Assembly: GCF_000716785.1 (NCBI RefSeq)
Contig: NZ_JNYY01000001.1
Coordinates: forward strand, 124,001 to 188,000
Length of the DNA stretch: 64,000 bases
Reading direction: 5' to 3'
From: Amycolatopsis vancoresmycina
GTDB taxonomy: Bacteria; Actinomycetota; Actinomycetes; Mycobacteriales; Pseudonocardiaceae
Each line of letters opens with the position of its first letter. The stretch's first letter is position 1. Position numbers and translations under genes: made by a program. The notes beneath the pieces were generated by a model. It worked only from the letters and a program-made list of their open reading frames with translations, was not told where the DNA came from and made no database searches. Of the stretch, positions 42,058-50,397 are shown one piece after another.

Positions 42058-43262
42058 TGGCGCGCGTGTGGGTGTATGACCGCAGCAAGACCAAGGGGTT
42101 TGCCGACTCGGTCAAAGCGGCCAAAGCAAAGGGGCGCACTCCGCCTGCGCGGTGGCTCGTCCGCTACTACGACCGCGCCGGGAAGCTGCGCTCGGAGGTC
42201 GCGCCGAACAAGGCCAAAGCGGAGGAACGCCAAGCCGAGCTGACGGCATCGCTGGCGGCCGGCACCTACATCGACCCTGACCACGCCAAGGTGACGGTGG
42301 GAGAGATGGCGGAGAAGTGGCTCACCACACGGCACGACCTCAAGAAGTCGACGTGGTGGAAGTACCGTGGCTTGCTCGACAACCACGTGCTGGTGAGGTG
42401 GGGCGACTTGCCGTTGACCGCCGTCGGACGCGAGGACATCGCGCTCTGGGTGGCCGAGCTGCTCCGGTCGAAGGGTGACGGAGGTAGCGGACTGGGGCCG
42501 TCCCAGGCTCGCCACGCCTACCGGGTGCTCGCGATGGTCCTGGAGTGGTGCGTCCCGACGCGGATCTCGAACAACCCGGCTCGCGGGGTGACCCTGCCGA
42601 TCCGGCCGGAGGCCGAGCATGTGTACCTGACGTACGAGCAGGTCGAAATGCTGGCAGAGGCGTCCGGGAGGCTGAGGACCAAGTACGACCGGCCGACGGC
42701 TTCGGCTGAGGCGAACAAGGCCCTGATCCTTCTCCTCGCGTACACCGGTCTCCGGTGGGGAGAGGCCGCCGCGCTGCGCGTGGGACGGGTCGACCTCGCG
42801 AAGCGGCGTATCCGCGTGGTGTCGACGTTCTTCGAGGTCGGGGGAGTGCAGCACGAGGGACTGCCGAAGAACGGCAAGCGGCGGACGGTCTCCATCCCGG
42901 CGTCACTGGTATCGGAGCTGCGCCGGGTGATCGGTGGCCGGCCGGACGACGCGCTCGTCTTCACTACTGCGCGAGGTGGCTCGCTGCGCTCGCACAACTG
43001 GCGGACGCGTGAGTTCAACCCGGCGGTGCAGGCGGCCGGGCTCGACGTCGCCGGGCTGACGCCGCACAAGCTGCGGCACACCGCCGCGTCCCTCGCGATC
43101 GCGGCCGGCGCCGACGTGAAGGTCATTCAGCAGATGCTTGGGCACTCCGACGCCGCGATGACGCTCAACATCTACGGGCACCTGTTCCCGGACCGCCTCG
43201 ATGAGGTGGCCGACGTGCTCGACGCCCGGCGAACCGCCGCGCTGGCAGGGATGGCCGCCTGA
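42057..43262 (+). CDS. int: Tyrosine site-specific integrase of E2
   Basis: 401 residues. The N-terminal arm and SAM-like core-binding domain cover about 1-170. The catalytic domain has the first Arg in YTGLRWGEAAAL, the H-x-x-R box in HKLRHTAASLAIAAG, and GHSDAAMTLNIYGHLFP with the nucleophilic Tyr. All catalytic residues are present. It recombines the tRNA-Pro end repeats at sites 2 and 3. The E1 pseudogene is a close relative. It is followed by the AAGCCACGT/ACGTGGCTT hairpin and the att site. Confidence 0.95.
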   Translation: MARVWVYDRSKTKGFADSVKAAKAKGRTPPARWLVRYYDRAGKLRSEVAPNKAKAEERQAELTASLAAGTYIDPDHAKVTVGEMAEKWLTTRHDLKKSTWWKYRGLLDNHVLVRWGDLPLTAVGREDIALWVAELLRSKGDGGSGLGPSQARHAYRVLAMVLEWCVPTRISNNPARGVTLPIRPEAEHVYLTYEQVEMLAEASGRLRTKYDRPTASAEANKALILLLAYTGLRWGEAAALRVGRVDLAKRRIRVVSTFFEVGGVQHEGLPKNGKRRTVSIPASLVSELRRVIGGRPDDALVFTTARGGSLRSHNWRTREFNPAVQAAGLDVAGLTPHKLRHTAASLAIAAGADVKVIQQMLGHSDAAMTLNIYGHLFPDRLDEVADVLDARRTAALAGMAA

Positions 43263-43341
43263 TCCGGAACCCCGGGTTGTGTGACACGTATGTGGCATGC
43301 CCCGGGGTTCTTGGCGTCCGAAGCATCCCCGGATACGACGA

Positions 43342-43418
43342 AAGCCACGTCTACCTGCGTAGACGTGGCTTGTCCGTCGGGCTGACAGGATTTGAACCTG
43401 CGACCCCTTGACCCCCAG
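43342..43418. repeat. att site 3: tRNA-Pro 3'-end copy with terminator hairpin
   Basis: Hairpin AAGCCACGT (43342-43350) / ACGTGGCTT (43363-43371), then 43 bp (43376-43418) identical to 56773-56815, running from the discriminator side of tRNA-Pro into its anticodon loop. It is the right border of E2 and left border of E3. Confidence 0.9.
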
Positions 43419-43554
43419 AGGAGGGGAAACCGTCCGGGGGGTCCATAGGTTCCAATCAGTCAGTCGCGTTCCGATCGTACGCCCAGGTCAGGGCCTTGGC
43501 TTCCAGCTGGTCCGTTGAGTTCCGTGAGACGTTCGTGAGACGTGAGCGCCTCCG

Positions 43555-43758
43555 TCACTCCGGACGCTTCGGCAGCTTTGCCTCCGGCTCGCGCACGTAC
43601 CAGGCCGCGAGCTCGTTGAGCACCTTGGACCGGTCGGATCCGGCCTCGCCGGCCTTCTCGCCGAGGGCGTCCCATCGGTTGTCGGGCATCTTCACGCTGT
43701 GCCGGGTGGTCTCGCCCGTGGCCGGCCTGCCGGGCCTTCGCTTCTCGGTCTCCGTCAT
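43555..43758 (-). CDS. Ribbon-helix-helix DNA-binding protein
   Basis: 67 residues: basic RRPGRPATGETTRHSVKMPD strand, then RWDALGEKAGEAGSDRSKVL and NELAAWYVREP, the strand-helix-helix order of Arc/MetJ-type proteins. It is divergent from the gene at 43859. The intervening DNA carries two identical palindromes, which fits autoregulation by a dimeric RHH protein. Confidence 0.75.
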   Translation of the reverse strand: MTETEKRRPGRPATGETTRHSVKMPDNRWDALGEKAGEAGSDRSKVLNELAAWYVREPEAKLPKRPE

Positions 43759-43776
43759 GGCCGAGACCTTACCGTA

Positions 43777-43844
43777 GTTTTCGGATGCACGAAAACTGTT
43801 GTGATCTTGATCGGAGCTCTGCTAGTTTTCGTATATCCGAAAAC
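43777..43844. promoter_or_regulatory. Twin operators GTTTTCG-N6-CGAAAAC
   Basis: Perfect palindromic half-sites at 43777-43796 (spacer GATGCA) and 43825-43844 (spacer TATATC), 48 bp centre to centre. They fill the divergent promoter of the RHH gene and the gene at 43859. TTGATC with CGTATA 17 bp later (43808 onward) could be the -35 and -10 of the rightward promoter, with the -10 inside the second operator. Confidence 0.8.
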
Positions 43845-43858
43845 CAAGGGAGCGACCG

Positions 43859-44188
43859 ATGGCCACCACCGCGAAGTGCAAGCGCTGCAAGCGAGTTCTC
43901 CGCTCGGCCGAGTCGATCGCCCGCGGCTACGGACGCCACTGCGCCCGCGAAGAGGCCGCCCGCCTGGTGCTGGCGAACTACTCGGCCGCCCAGGTCGAGA
44001 AGGTCACCCAGCTCCTCGAAGACGGCGGCGTCGCCCGCACGTCGCGCCACACCTTCGAGGTCGTCGCGTCGAACGGGATCCGCCGCTACGAGGTCAACGC
44101 CACCACTGCGTCCTGCACCTGCAAGGCCGCGGAGAACGGCAGGAAGTGCTACCACGTCGCGGCCGCGCAGCTGCTCGCCGCCGCCTGA
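43859..44188 (+). CDS. Zinc-finger protein with SWIM-like C-terminus
   Basis: 109 residues. The N-terminal CKRCKRVLRSAESIARGYG and HCARE form a small zinc site of the type annotated as DUF6011. The C-terminal ATTASCTCKAAENGRKCYHV matches a SWIM finger (C-x-C-x(n)-C-x-H). ATG follows GGGAG. It is the first rightward gene of E3, under the twin operators. Confidence 0.8.
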   Translation: MATTAKCKRCKRVLRSAESIARGYGRHCAREEAARLVLANYSAAQVEKVTQLLEDGGVARTSRHTFEVVASNGIRRYEVNATTASCTCKAAENGRKCYHVAAAQLLAAA

Positions 44189-44211
44189 ACCACCACCAGA
44201 AGGGAACTCCG

Positions 44212-44469
44212 ATGCCCACCGCCGCCCAGCTGTACCCCGCCGAGCGTCTCGCCGGGAAGACCGCCCAGGAGCTTCACCGCCTGATCGACATGGCTGAGTT
44301 CGACCTGGCGACCGATACCACCGTCTACGCCGGGATGACGCGCGCCGAGACGGTGGCCACGGCCGAGCAGTCGCTGTGGGACCTCTGGGCCGCCTACAGG
44401 CCGCTCCAGCCCCGCCGCTTCCAGCTCGACGGCGACGAGTTCGCTGGCTTCGAGTTCATCGTCGCCTAA
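44212..44469 (+). CDS. Small hypothetical protein (85 residues)
   Basis: ATG 44212 follows AAGGGAAC. AQELHRLIDMAEFDLATDTT and QSLWDLWAAYRPLQ. Helical, no known domain. Co-transcribed with the zinc-finger gene 23 bp upstream and ended by a hairpin. Confidence 0.65.
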   Translation: MPTAAQLYPAERLAGKTAQELHRLIDMAEFDLATDTTVYAGMTRAETVATAEQSLWDLWAAYRPLQPRRFQLDGDEFAGFEFIVA

Positions 44470-44541
44470 TTCGTCCGCCCCCCGCAGCGCGCAGGCGCCG
44501 ACGGCTCATGACCGAGCGGGGAGCACGTACCAACGCAAGGC

Positions 44542-44578
44542 GGCCCTCGACCGGTGCTGCGAACACCAGCCGAGGGCC
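44542..44578 (+). terminator. Terminator-like hairpin
   Basis: GGCCCTCG (44542-44549) and CGAGGGCC (44571-44578) with an inner GGTG/CACC pair, then TTGATC. It follows the two-gene unit at 43859-44469. Confidence 0.6.
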
Positions 44579-44602
44579 TTGATCGGAATCGAGGTCCGAC
44601 CC

Positions 44603-44980
44603 ATGACCGAGCCTATCGACGTCGACGCGTTCGTCGCGCAGCTGGCCGACGACGAGCTGATCAGCCGCGAGCTGACCGACCTGGCCGAGGCCAAGCCGGC
44701 GCCCCGCACGACCACTGCGAGCCTGCTCGACCGGCTCGTCGCCCGCGCGACGGTCGTCGCGCTGGAGTTCCAGCTGCGCGGCCTGTCCCTGGTCAGCAAC
44801 GGCGACGAGTTCGAGGAAGCCCTCTACGCGACCTTCGAGGAGCTGAAGCTGGAGCTCCCCGAGCAGGCTGCCAAGCCCTGCGCCATCGACCTGATCGAGA
44901 AGCACTTGCACCTCTACGCCCCTCAGCCCGGCGACGACGAGCTGCTGCGCGAGATCGAGCGGCGGCTGTGGGACCAGTGA
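44603..44980 (+). CDS. Hypothetical acidic protein (125 residues)
   Basis: ATG 44603 with GAGG upstream; TTG 44579 would add eight residues. All-helical and acidic: VDAFVAQLADDELISRELT, EEALYATFEELKLELPEQA. No family recognised. Confidence 0.6.
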   Translation: MTEPIDVDAFVAQLADDELISRELTDLAEAKPAPRTTTASLLDRLVARATVVALEFQLRGLSLVSNGDEFEEALYATFEELKLELPEQAAKPCAIDLIEKHLHLYAPQPGDDELLREIERRLWDQ

Positions 44981-45063
44981 CCCTGGCCGGCCGGGTGGTG
45001 CCGCAACCACTGCCCGGCCGCCTGGCCTGTAACGCGCGTGATGATCGGGACGACCCGGGGGAC

Positions 45064-45339
45064 ATGAACCGTCTCGCCCGCCTTGTGGTCGTCGCCGCGT
45101 CCGCGCTCCTCGGTCTGGTCGCGCTCCTGCTCCTGCTCGTCGTGCCGGTCAAGATCACGTTCGACGCCGGCCAAGGCCTCGAGGTGAACTGCGGGACCGC
45201 GTTCAACGCCCACCCGATCTCCCTCGCCTGCCCAGACGCCCAGTCCACCCGCCAGACCTGGAGCTTCGGACTCCTCGCGTTCAGCGTGGTCGGCTTGGTC
45301 GGCGGGCTGGTTGTGCCGCGGGTGCTGTCGCGCCGGTAG
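45064..45339 (+). CDS. Small membrane protein (91 residues)
   Basis: ATG 45064. Two membrane helices (LVVVAASALLGLVALLLLLV and FGLLAFSVVGLVGGLVV) flank an extracytoplasmic loop with two Cys residues (VNCGTAF, LACPDA) that could form a disulphide. No phage holin signature is clear. Followed by the leader structure at 45351. Confidence 0.62.
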   Translation: MNRLARLVVVAASALLGLVALLLLLVVPVKITFDAGQGLEVNCGTAFNAHPISLACPDAQSTRQTWSFGLLAFSVVGLVGGLVVPRVLSRR

Positions 45340-45350
45340 GCTGGTTTCAC

Positions 45351-45411
45351 CTCTTCGCGGAGGGAGCGCCCCCGGCTGATCACCGGGGGCCACGCGAAGA
45401 GCCTCCGCGAA
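45351..45411 (+). promoter_or_regulatory. Leader with two mutually exclusive hairpins upstream of the XRE gene
   Basis: Structure A: CTCTTCGCG (45351-45359) pairs with CGCGAAGAG (45393-45401), enclosing GCCCCCGG (45368-45375) paired with CCGGGGGC (45383-45390). Structure B: TTCGCGGAGG (45354-45363) pairs with CCTCCGCGAA (45402-45411). The left strand is shared, so only one can form. B ends ten bases before the XRE start at 45422 and could hide its start region. It could also be a simple terminator for the gene before it. Confidence 0.55.
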
Positions 45412-45421
45412 TGAGGGTCCG

Positions 45422-46405
45422 ATGGCCGAGTCCTTCGGCGCCGCCCTGCTCCGCCTACGAGAGGCGGCTGGGCTGTCGCAGCGCAAGCTCGCGCGCGCCG
45501 TCCCCATCTCGCAGTCCGCGCTGTCCCGCTACGAAGCCGGCCTGCAGCGTCCCGACGAACGCACCGCCGCACGGCTCGACGACCTCCTCGCCGCAGGCGG
45601 CCGGTTGCTCGAGCTGTGGCCGTCGCTCGGCACCGAGACGCTGAGCCCGGCCGAGGAGGAGCGCCTGGCCGACGCCGCCGACCACCCGCGGCGAGTCGAC
45701 GCGGCCGCACTTGACTCGCTCGCTGGCGTGCTCACCGCTGTCCGCCGCCTGGAGGACGAGACCAGCTCGGCGCACGTGATCCCGATGGTCGATGCTCAGC
45801 GCGAGCTCGCCCGCCAGTTCGCCGCCGAGGCACGCTCGGCGATGCGGCCGGTCGCGGTCGGGCTCCTGTCCGAATTGGAGCAGTATCGCGGGTGGCTGGC
45901 CATTCCCGGGCAACGGTGGGAGCAGGCGCGGCAGCACCTCGACCGCGCCGCCGTGCTCGGAATGGAGGCTGACGACCCGCTGCGGCTGTCCACGGCGCTG
46001 TCGTTCTCTGCGTACGGGGCGATCCGGCGCCACGACCTGAGCACCGCCGACGCGCTGTCGGAGGCCGCCCGGCGGGACACCCGCGTCCACATCGGGCTCC
46101 GCACGTACGAGACGTACCAGCGCGCCGAGGTCCTCGCCCGCAACGACGAGCGGGCCGACGCTGTGCGGCTGCTCACCGAGGCAGACGGCATGGTCGACAA
46201 GCTGCCGCCCGCGGACGAGTTGCCACCGTCCGGCTACTGGTACACGCCGGCGTTCTTCCTCGGCCAGCGCGCGTTCGTGCTGCGCGCCCTCGGCGACGAG
46301 TCCGGCGCCCGCCAGGCCGCGCGTGACTGCCTGGCCGAGATGCCGCCCGAGTGGACGACGTCCGAGTGGGCCGCGCGCCGCCGGGAGCTGGCTGACGCGA
46401 GCTGA
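45422..46405 (+). CDS. XRE-family regulator with TPR-like domain
   Basis: 327 residues. The helix-turn-helix at 5-60: GAALLRLREAAGLSQRKLA, ISQSALSRYEAGLQRP. A long helical-repeat C-terminus follows, with segments such as WEQARQHLDRAAVLGM and RADAVRLLTEADGMVDKL. Same class as the E2 regulator but only distantly similar. It probably controls the rightward genes of E3; it may respond to a peptide or other ligand through the TPR part. Confidence 0.82.
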   Translation: MAESFGAALLRLREAAGLSQRKLARAVPISQSALSRYEAGLQRPDERTAARLDDLLAAGGRLLELWPSLGTETLSPAEEERLADAADHPRRVDAAALDSLAGVLTAVRRLEDETSSAHVIPMVDAQRELARQFAAEARSAMRPVAVGLLSELEQYRGWLAIPGQRWEQARQHLDRAAVLGMEADDPLRLSTALSFSAYGAIRRHDLSTADALSEAARRDTRVHIGLRTYETYQRAEVLARNDERADAVRLLTEADGMVDKLPPADELPPSGYWYTPAFFLGQRAFVLRALGDESGARQAARDCLAEMPPEWTTSEWAARRRELADAS

Positions 46406-46470
46406 TGCGCATCACCATGCGCATCGCACAACCCCTTCACTCCGCGTAGTTTCCGCACGACGATCGGGGT

Positions 46471-46734
46471 ATGGCTTCTCGGGGATGGCAACGCGAACGC
46501 GTGGTGTGGACGGTCGACACAACCGGCACGCAGGTGGCGGTGACCACCGGTGTCACTACCGACCAGAACGGGCGGCTTGTCGGCGTGCTCGCCATCGGCG
46601 ACGGCCCCTCGGCGGTGCTCGACCGGCAGGGCAACGGCAGCGTCCAGGTGAGCGTCAACGCGCTGCAGACGTTGCTCGACGTGGAGGAGCTGCAGGCCCT
46701 CGCTGAGCGTGCACATCGCCGGGGGCCGCGGTGA
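46471..46734 (+). CDS. Hypothetical protein (87 residues)
   Basis: RVVWTVDTTGTQVAVTTGVT and SVQVSVNALQTLLDVEELQA: beta-rich first half, helical end. No family recognised. The stop overlaps the next gene as GTGA. Confidence 0.6.
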   Translation: MASRGWQRERVVWTVDTTGTQVAVTTGVTTDQNGRLVGVLAIGDGPSAVLDRQGNGSVQVSVNALQTLLDVEELQALAERAHRRGPR

Positions 46735-46958
46735 CGGCGCGCGCACCGAAGCGGAACCGGCGACGACACAACGCGGACGACGAGAACGGGGTCAGCCCGC
46801 TCACCTTGTTCAACGCTTGGCTGAGGGGCGCTCCGGGGTTCACGCGTCCGGCTCCCCCGGCCGGCCCGCCGCTTCCGCTGAGGTTCACGTGCAGGGACTG
46901 CGGCAGCCTCCTGAACCTGAACCTCAAGCGCACCCACTCGTGCCCGGCTGGCCGCTGA
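46731..46958 (+). CDS. Small zinc-finger-like hypothetical protein (75 residues)
   Basis: GTG 46731. Arg-rich N-terminus (APKRNRRRHNADDE), then LRFTCRDCGSLLNLNLKRTH and SCPAG, a C-x-x-C...H-x-C arrangement. Coupled to both neighbours by overlaps. Confidence 0.6.
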   Translation: MTARAPKRNRRRHNADDENGVSPLTLFNAWLRGAPGFTRPAPPAGPPLPLRFTCRDCGSLLNLNLKRTHSCPAGR

Positions 46959-47125
46959 TGGCCGTGTCTGGGAAAGGCGCCGAGGGACTCGACACCGCCG
47001 CACGAGCGATGGCTCGGGAGCACGCGGCCCTGATCCGGCAGCGGGAACGCGCCACCACCACGAGCAGCCCGGCCGGCGCGGAGACACCCCCGAGTCCCGC
47101 GCCCGGCCGGGCCCCCACCGACTAG
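46958..47125 (+). CDS. Small hypothetical protein (55 residues)
   Basis: ATG 46958 overlaps the previous stop (TGATG). GLDTAARAMAREHAALIRQR followed by a Ser/Pro/Ala tail. Converges with and slightly overlaps the minus-strand gene ending at 47122. Confidence 0.5.
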   Translation: MAVSGKGAEGLDTAARAMAREHAALIRQRERATTTSSPAGAETPPSPAPGRAPTD

Positions 47126-47400
47126 CCGCTCAGGGTGTCCTTCGTGTACGCCTGTGCCTGGTCCAGCCACGCGAGGTAGAGCGTGCGGTTCGGCGCAAGT
47201 TCGTCTCGCACGCGCGCGAGACCAGCGTCGGTGAGACCGAGTATCAGCCGTCCGGCGGTGATGGCCAGGACGTACCCGTCGGCGCCGAACGCCTCGTCCG
47301 GATGGACTCCGTAGGTGCTGCGGAACTCCTCCACGGCCGTCGCGTGCGCTGGCGAGTCAGGGGCGAGAATGCACTCGGGGTCGATCTTGTAGCTGCGCAT
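47122..47400 (-). CDS. Hypothetical protein downstream of the tape-measure gene (92 residues)
   Basis: ATG 47400 follows GGGAGGTGACC, an excellent site, two bases after the tape-measure stop. HATAVEEFRSTYGVHPDEAF, VLAITAGRLILGLTDAGLAR and ELAPNRTLYLAWLDQAQAY. No phage family recognised, but the position is where distal-tail genes begin in siphophages. Confidence 0.68.
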   Translation of the reverse strand: MRSYKIDPECILAPDSPAHATAVEEFRSTYGVHPDEAFGADGYVLAITAGRLILGLTDAGLARVRDELAPNRTLYLAWLDQAQAYTKDTLSG

Positions 47401-47402
47401 GG

Positions 47403-50258
47403 TCACCTCCCGAACGCGACCTGGACGTTGCCGCCACCGTCGACCCGAACCCACTTACGGATCATCTCCTGCATATCGCGGTCCCCGCCGGTGATGTTCA
47501 GCGTGATTTCGACCTTGGACGTCGTGGCCGAGGCCGGACCGCTGGGTACCGCAGGTGGCGCGGCGCTCGACGTCGGGCCCCACGCGGACGAGAAACCGGC
47601 GCTGCCGGTCGCCATCCCGCTGCCGGCGAAGCCGTTCACGCCGTTGTTGAGGTCTTCCAGCAGCGGCCGAAACTTCCGGGTCTGGCTGGCCCGGACGACG
47701 AACTCGCCCGCCGAGCCGCGGAACAGGCCCGCCGACGACATCGCTAGGAGGCTGTCGGACGTCCCGGTACCGGCGCCCTGCATCAGGCCGCCCGCGGTCA
47801 CGTCCAAGGCGCGGAAGCCACCGCCAGCGAAGCGGGGCACGGACATGATCTGGCCGCCCCCTGCGTAACCGACCATGCCGCCCTTGGCGCGGGCGACGTA
47901 CGGACCGGTGATGCTGGCGCCCTTGCCGCTGGTGCCGTAGGCCGTTTCCACGGTGATCCTGACCGTTTTGCTGTGCAGGGCGTTGATCTGCTGCTGCACG
48001 TACTCGATCTGAGCAGCGGCCCGGCCCGCGTCGGTCGAGATGCTGACGAACTTCCCGTTCGGCAGCCGGTACACGGCGTTCCCCGTCCCGTCGATCGCGA
48101 CCGTGACGCCCGCGGCCTTGGCCTCGGTCGCGCTCATCCGCCCGATCGTCTCCGCCAGCGACGCCGGCAGCGTGCCGCGGAAGGTGTTGGCCAGCTCGAC
48201 CGCCCGCGAGTTCATGGCGGCCATCCCCTCGGCGTGCTTGCCCTCCGGCGTCGCCGCCTGCGAGTGCGCCTCCGTGTTCTTCTCGACCGCGGAGAGCTCG
48301 GCCTGCCACGCCTGCTCCAGCCGGAACAGCGCCGCGGCCTTGTCGTCCTCCTTGCCGCTCTTGAGGGCGGTGTTGTAGTCGTCGAGCGCCTGCTTCGTGT
48401 TCATCTGCGCGCCACGCAACCCGAGGGACGCGTTGACCTGCTCGTAGATCGACTGGGTGTGCTCGGCGGTCGCGTCGCGAGCCTTGATCTGCGCCTCAGC
48501 CAGCCCGGTCAGCGCGCCCTCGGACTGCAGGTAGGACTCGTAGGCGGCCTTCTGCTGCTGGATCTGCGCGCCGATCGCGCCATTGGCGTTGATCACCGCC
48601 GCGACGCCGTTTTTCGTGGCGTCGCCGAGCATGGCCGCGACCTCGGCACCGCGGCCGCCGGCCTGGCTCATCTCGTCGTAGTTCTTGCCGGTGGCCAGGG
48701 CCTGGCTACCGAAGTCCTTCAGGGCGTTGCGGTCCTGGTCGGTGAGGTAGACGGACTTGGCGATCTGGTCGAGCCGGGCGCGGGCCGAGTAGTTGAGCCG
48801 GTCGTAGGCGTCGGTGTTGCCCTCGATCGCGAGCTTTGCGTCGCCCATGTTCCGGCCGAAGCTGGCGAGGTTCGCGGCCGCGTTCTTCGTTGTGAGGGCG
48901 TCGATGTTGGCCTGCTTGGTGTGCTCACCCAGGACGCCGCCGTCTTCGCGGATCGCGGCCGTGAGGCGCTGCACTCCGGCGGCGTGCTCCGCGGCGTACC
49001 GCGCGGCGACTTCCTGCTCGTGGCCGAGGACGCTGAGGCCCAGGCCGAGCGCGCCGACGGCGAGCGTCGCCGGGTTGAGTCCGCCTTCGGCGAGGCCCAT
49101 GATCGTGGTCTTGAGCTTGCCGCCGACGCCCTCGGCAGCCTTGATCTTCCCGCCGAGCCCTTCGAACGCGGCGCCGGCGTCCAGCCCGAACTTCGACGCG
49201 ACCATCGACGTCGCCCCGAGCGTGCCGGCGAACTGCGTGACGCCGGGAGGCAGCGTCGACACCAGCGACGAGACTCCGCGCAGGACGGTCGCGAGGCCGG
49301 ACCCGGCGGAGGTGAAGCCCTGCAGGAACCCCATCGCACCGGAGCCCTGGGCGGTGAGGTCGACCAGGCTGCCGGTCACCTGGTCCACGACCACGTCGAG
49401 CGACCGCAGCGGCCCGGCGCTGCCGTTCGCGAGGTTCGCGAACAGCGTGCCGAGGCGGCCCTCCAGCTTGCCAACGGTGCCGCCGAGGATCATGAGGCCC
49501 TGCCCGGCGCCCTCCGACCCGGCCGACACGTTGGTGAAGAAGTCGCCGAGCCCCTTGCCCGCCTGCGAGGAGAACGAGTGCAGCCCGCGCAGCGCGGGCT
49601 CGGAGGACTTGACCGCGGTGACCATGCCGGGCATGGCGTTCTCCGCGAAGTCGGTGACGGCCCCGGTCAGCTCGTGCACGGCAGGCGCCGAGCCGGCCAT
49701 CGCGGACTGGATCTGCGGCCGCAGCCGGTTGAACGACGCGCCAAGCTGGTCAGCCGCACCGGATACCGGCCCGGCCAGCACGTCGGCCATCGCCTGCGTG
49801 TCGCCGACGACGCGGTTCTTCAGCGCCATGAACGAGCCCTCGACCTGCGCGTTGCCCTTCAGCGCGGCCGCGCCGACGCCGGCGAACAGGAGCGGCACGG
49901 CGGCCAGCGCAACCCCCGCGCCTGCAGCACCGGCCCCGGCCGCAGCGGGGAGCCCCACGGAGAGGGCCGTGAACTTGGCGGCGTCGAACGCGTTGTTCGA
50001 CCGCTTCGCCACCCGCCCCATCTCGTCCTCAACGGACTTTCCGGCCCGGCGGCTCTTGTCGCGCAGGCCTTTCTCCAGGCCGTCGCCCGCGGCCTGGCCG
50101 GCCTTCTCGCCCGCGGGGCCGAGCTTGCCCTTGAACGTGCCCTCGAACTCGGTGCCCGCCTGTTCACCGGCCCGCTTCGCCTTGTCCTTTGTGGACTTGG
50201 CGAACCGGTCGCCGTCCTTGTCGTCCCAGTGGACTTGGATTCGCACGTCGTTGCTCAC
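47403..50258 (-). CDS. Phage tail tape-measure protein
   Basis: 951 residues. The N-terminus VRIQVHWDDKDGDRFAKS and Lys/Ala-rich coiled region (KDKAKRAGEQAGTEFEG) are typical of actinophage tape measures. A hydrophobic zone at about 95-135 (GLPAAAGAGAAGAGVALAAV) and long helical repeats follow. The Gly-rich end has ARAKGGMVGYAGGGQ and FAGGGFRALD. Tape-measure length sets tail length in siphophages. GTG 50258 is the start. It is intact, which is notable as no tail-tube, chaperone or baseplate genes were recognised beside it. Confidence 0.92.
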   Translation of the reverse strand: MSNDVRIQVHWDDKDGDRFAKSTKDKAKRAGEQAGTEFEGTFKGKLGPAGEKAGQAAGDGLEKGLRDKSRRAGKSVEDEMGRVAKRSNNAFDAAKFTALSVGLPAAAGAGAAGAGVALAAVPLLFAGVGAAALKGNAQVEGSFMALKNRVVGDTQAMADVLAGPVSGAADQLGASFNRLRPQIQSAMAGSAPAVHELTGAVTDFAENAMPGMVTAVKSSEPALRGLHSFSSQAGKGLGDFFTNVSAGSEGAGQGLMILGGTVGKLEGRLGTLFANLANGSAGPLRSLDVVVDQVTGSLVDLTAQGSGAMGFLQGFTSAGSGLATVLRGVSSLVSTLPPGVTQFAGTLGATSMVASKFGLDAGAAFEGLGGKIKAAEGVGGKLKTTIMGLAEGGLNPATLAVGALGLGLSVLGHEQEVAARYAAEHAAGVQRLTAAIREDGGVLGEHTKQANIDALTTKNAAANLASFGRNMGDAKLAIEGNTDAYDRLNYSARARLDQIAKSVYLTDQDRNALKDFGSQALATGKNYDEMSQAGGRGAEVAAMLGDATKNGVAAVINANGAIGAQIQQQKAAYESYLQSEGALTGLAEAQIKARDATAEHTQSIYEQVNASLGLRGAQMNTKQALDDYNTALKSGKEDDKAAALFRLEQAWQAELSAVEKNTEAHSQAATPEGKHAEGMAAMNSRAVELANTFRGTLPASLAETIGRMSATEAKAAGVTVAIDGTGNAVYRLPNGKFVSISTDAGRAAAQIEYVQQQINALHSKTVRITVETAYGTSGKGASITGPYVARAKGGMVGYAGGGQIMSVPRFAGGGFRALDVTAGGLMQGAGTGTSDSLLAMSSAGLFRGSAGEFVVRASQTRKFRPLLEDLNNGVNGFAGSGMATGSAGFSSAWGPTSSAAPPAVPSGPASATTSKVEITLNITGGDRDMQEMIRKWVRVDGGGNVQVAFGR

Positions 50259-50397
50259 GCCGTCCGCCCTTCTTCGGTGGTCAAGTGAGGCCGTGCGGCG
50301 CGGCTGCTGACCTGGTGGTTTTTGTCCCGTCTCACGGGTTTCTCACAGCGTTGGGTGGCGGCGGGCCCGGCGCGGAATGCCTCCGCCGCCACCCGGA

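Larger units (their letters stand above)
30397..43418. mobile_element. E2: complete AICE integrated at tRNA-Pro
   Basis: About 13 kb between att sites 2 and 3. It carries the AICE core set in order: cargo, structured block, XRE/ABM regulator pair, small transfer genes, FtsK/TraB translocase, SpdB-like, RepSA-like initiator, Xis, Int, terminator. All core frames are intact, so excision, rolling-circle replication and conjugative transfer of double-stranded DNA look possible. The family comparison is with pSAM2-type elements. Confidence 0.9.

Noticed and set aside
28125..43418. tRNA-Pro sequences at att sites 1-3 as tRNA genes
   Set aside because: Only the 3' half (T arm, acceptor end, part of the anticodon arm) is present; the 5' half needed for folding is missing.
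47973..50288. 771-codon plus-strand frame opposite the tape-measure gene
   Set aside because: Antisense shadow; the minus-strand product is a recognisable tape-measure protein with a clear start.
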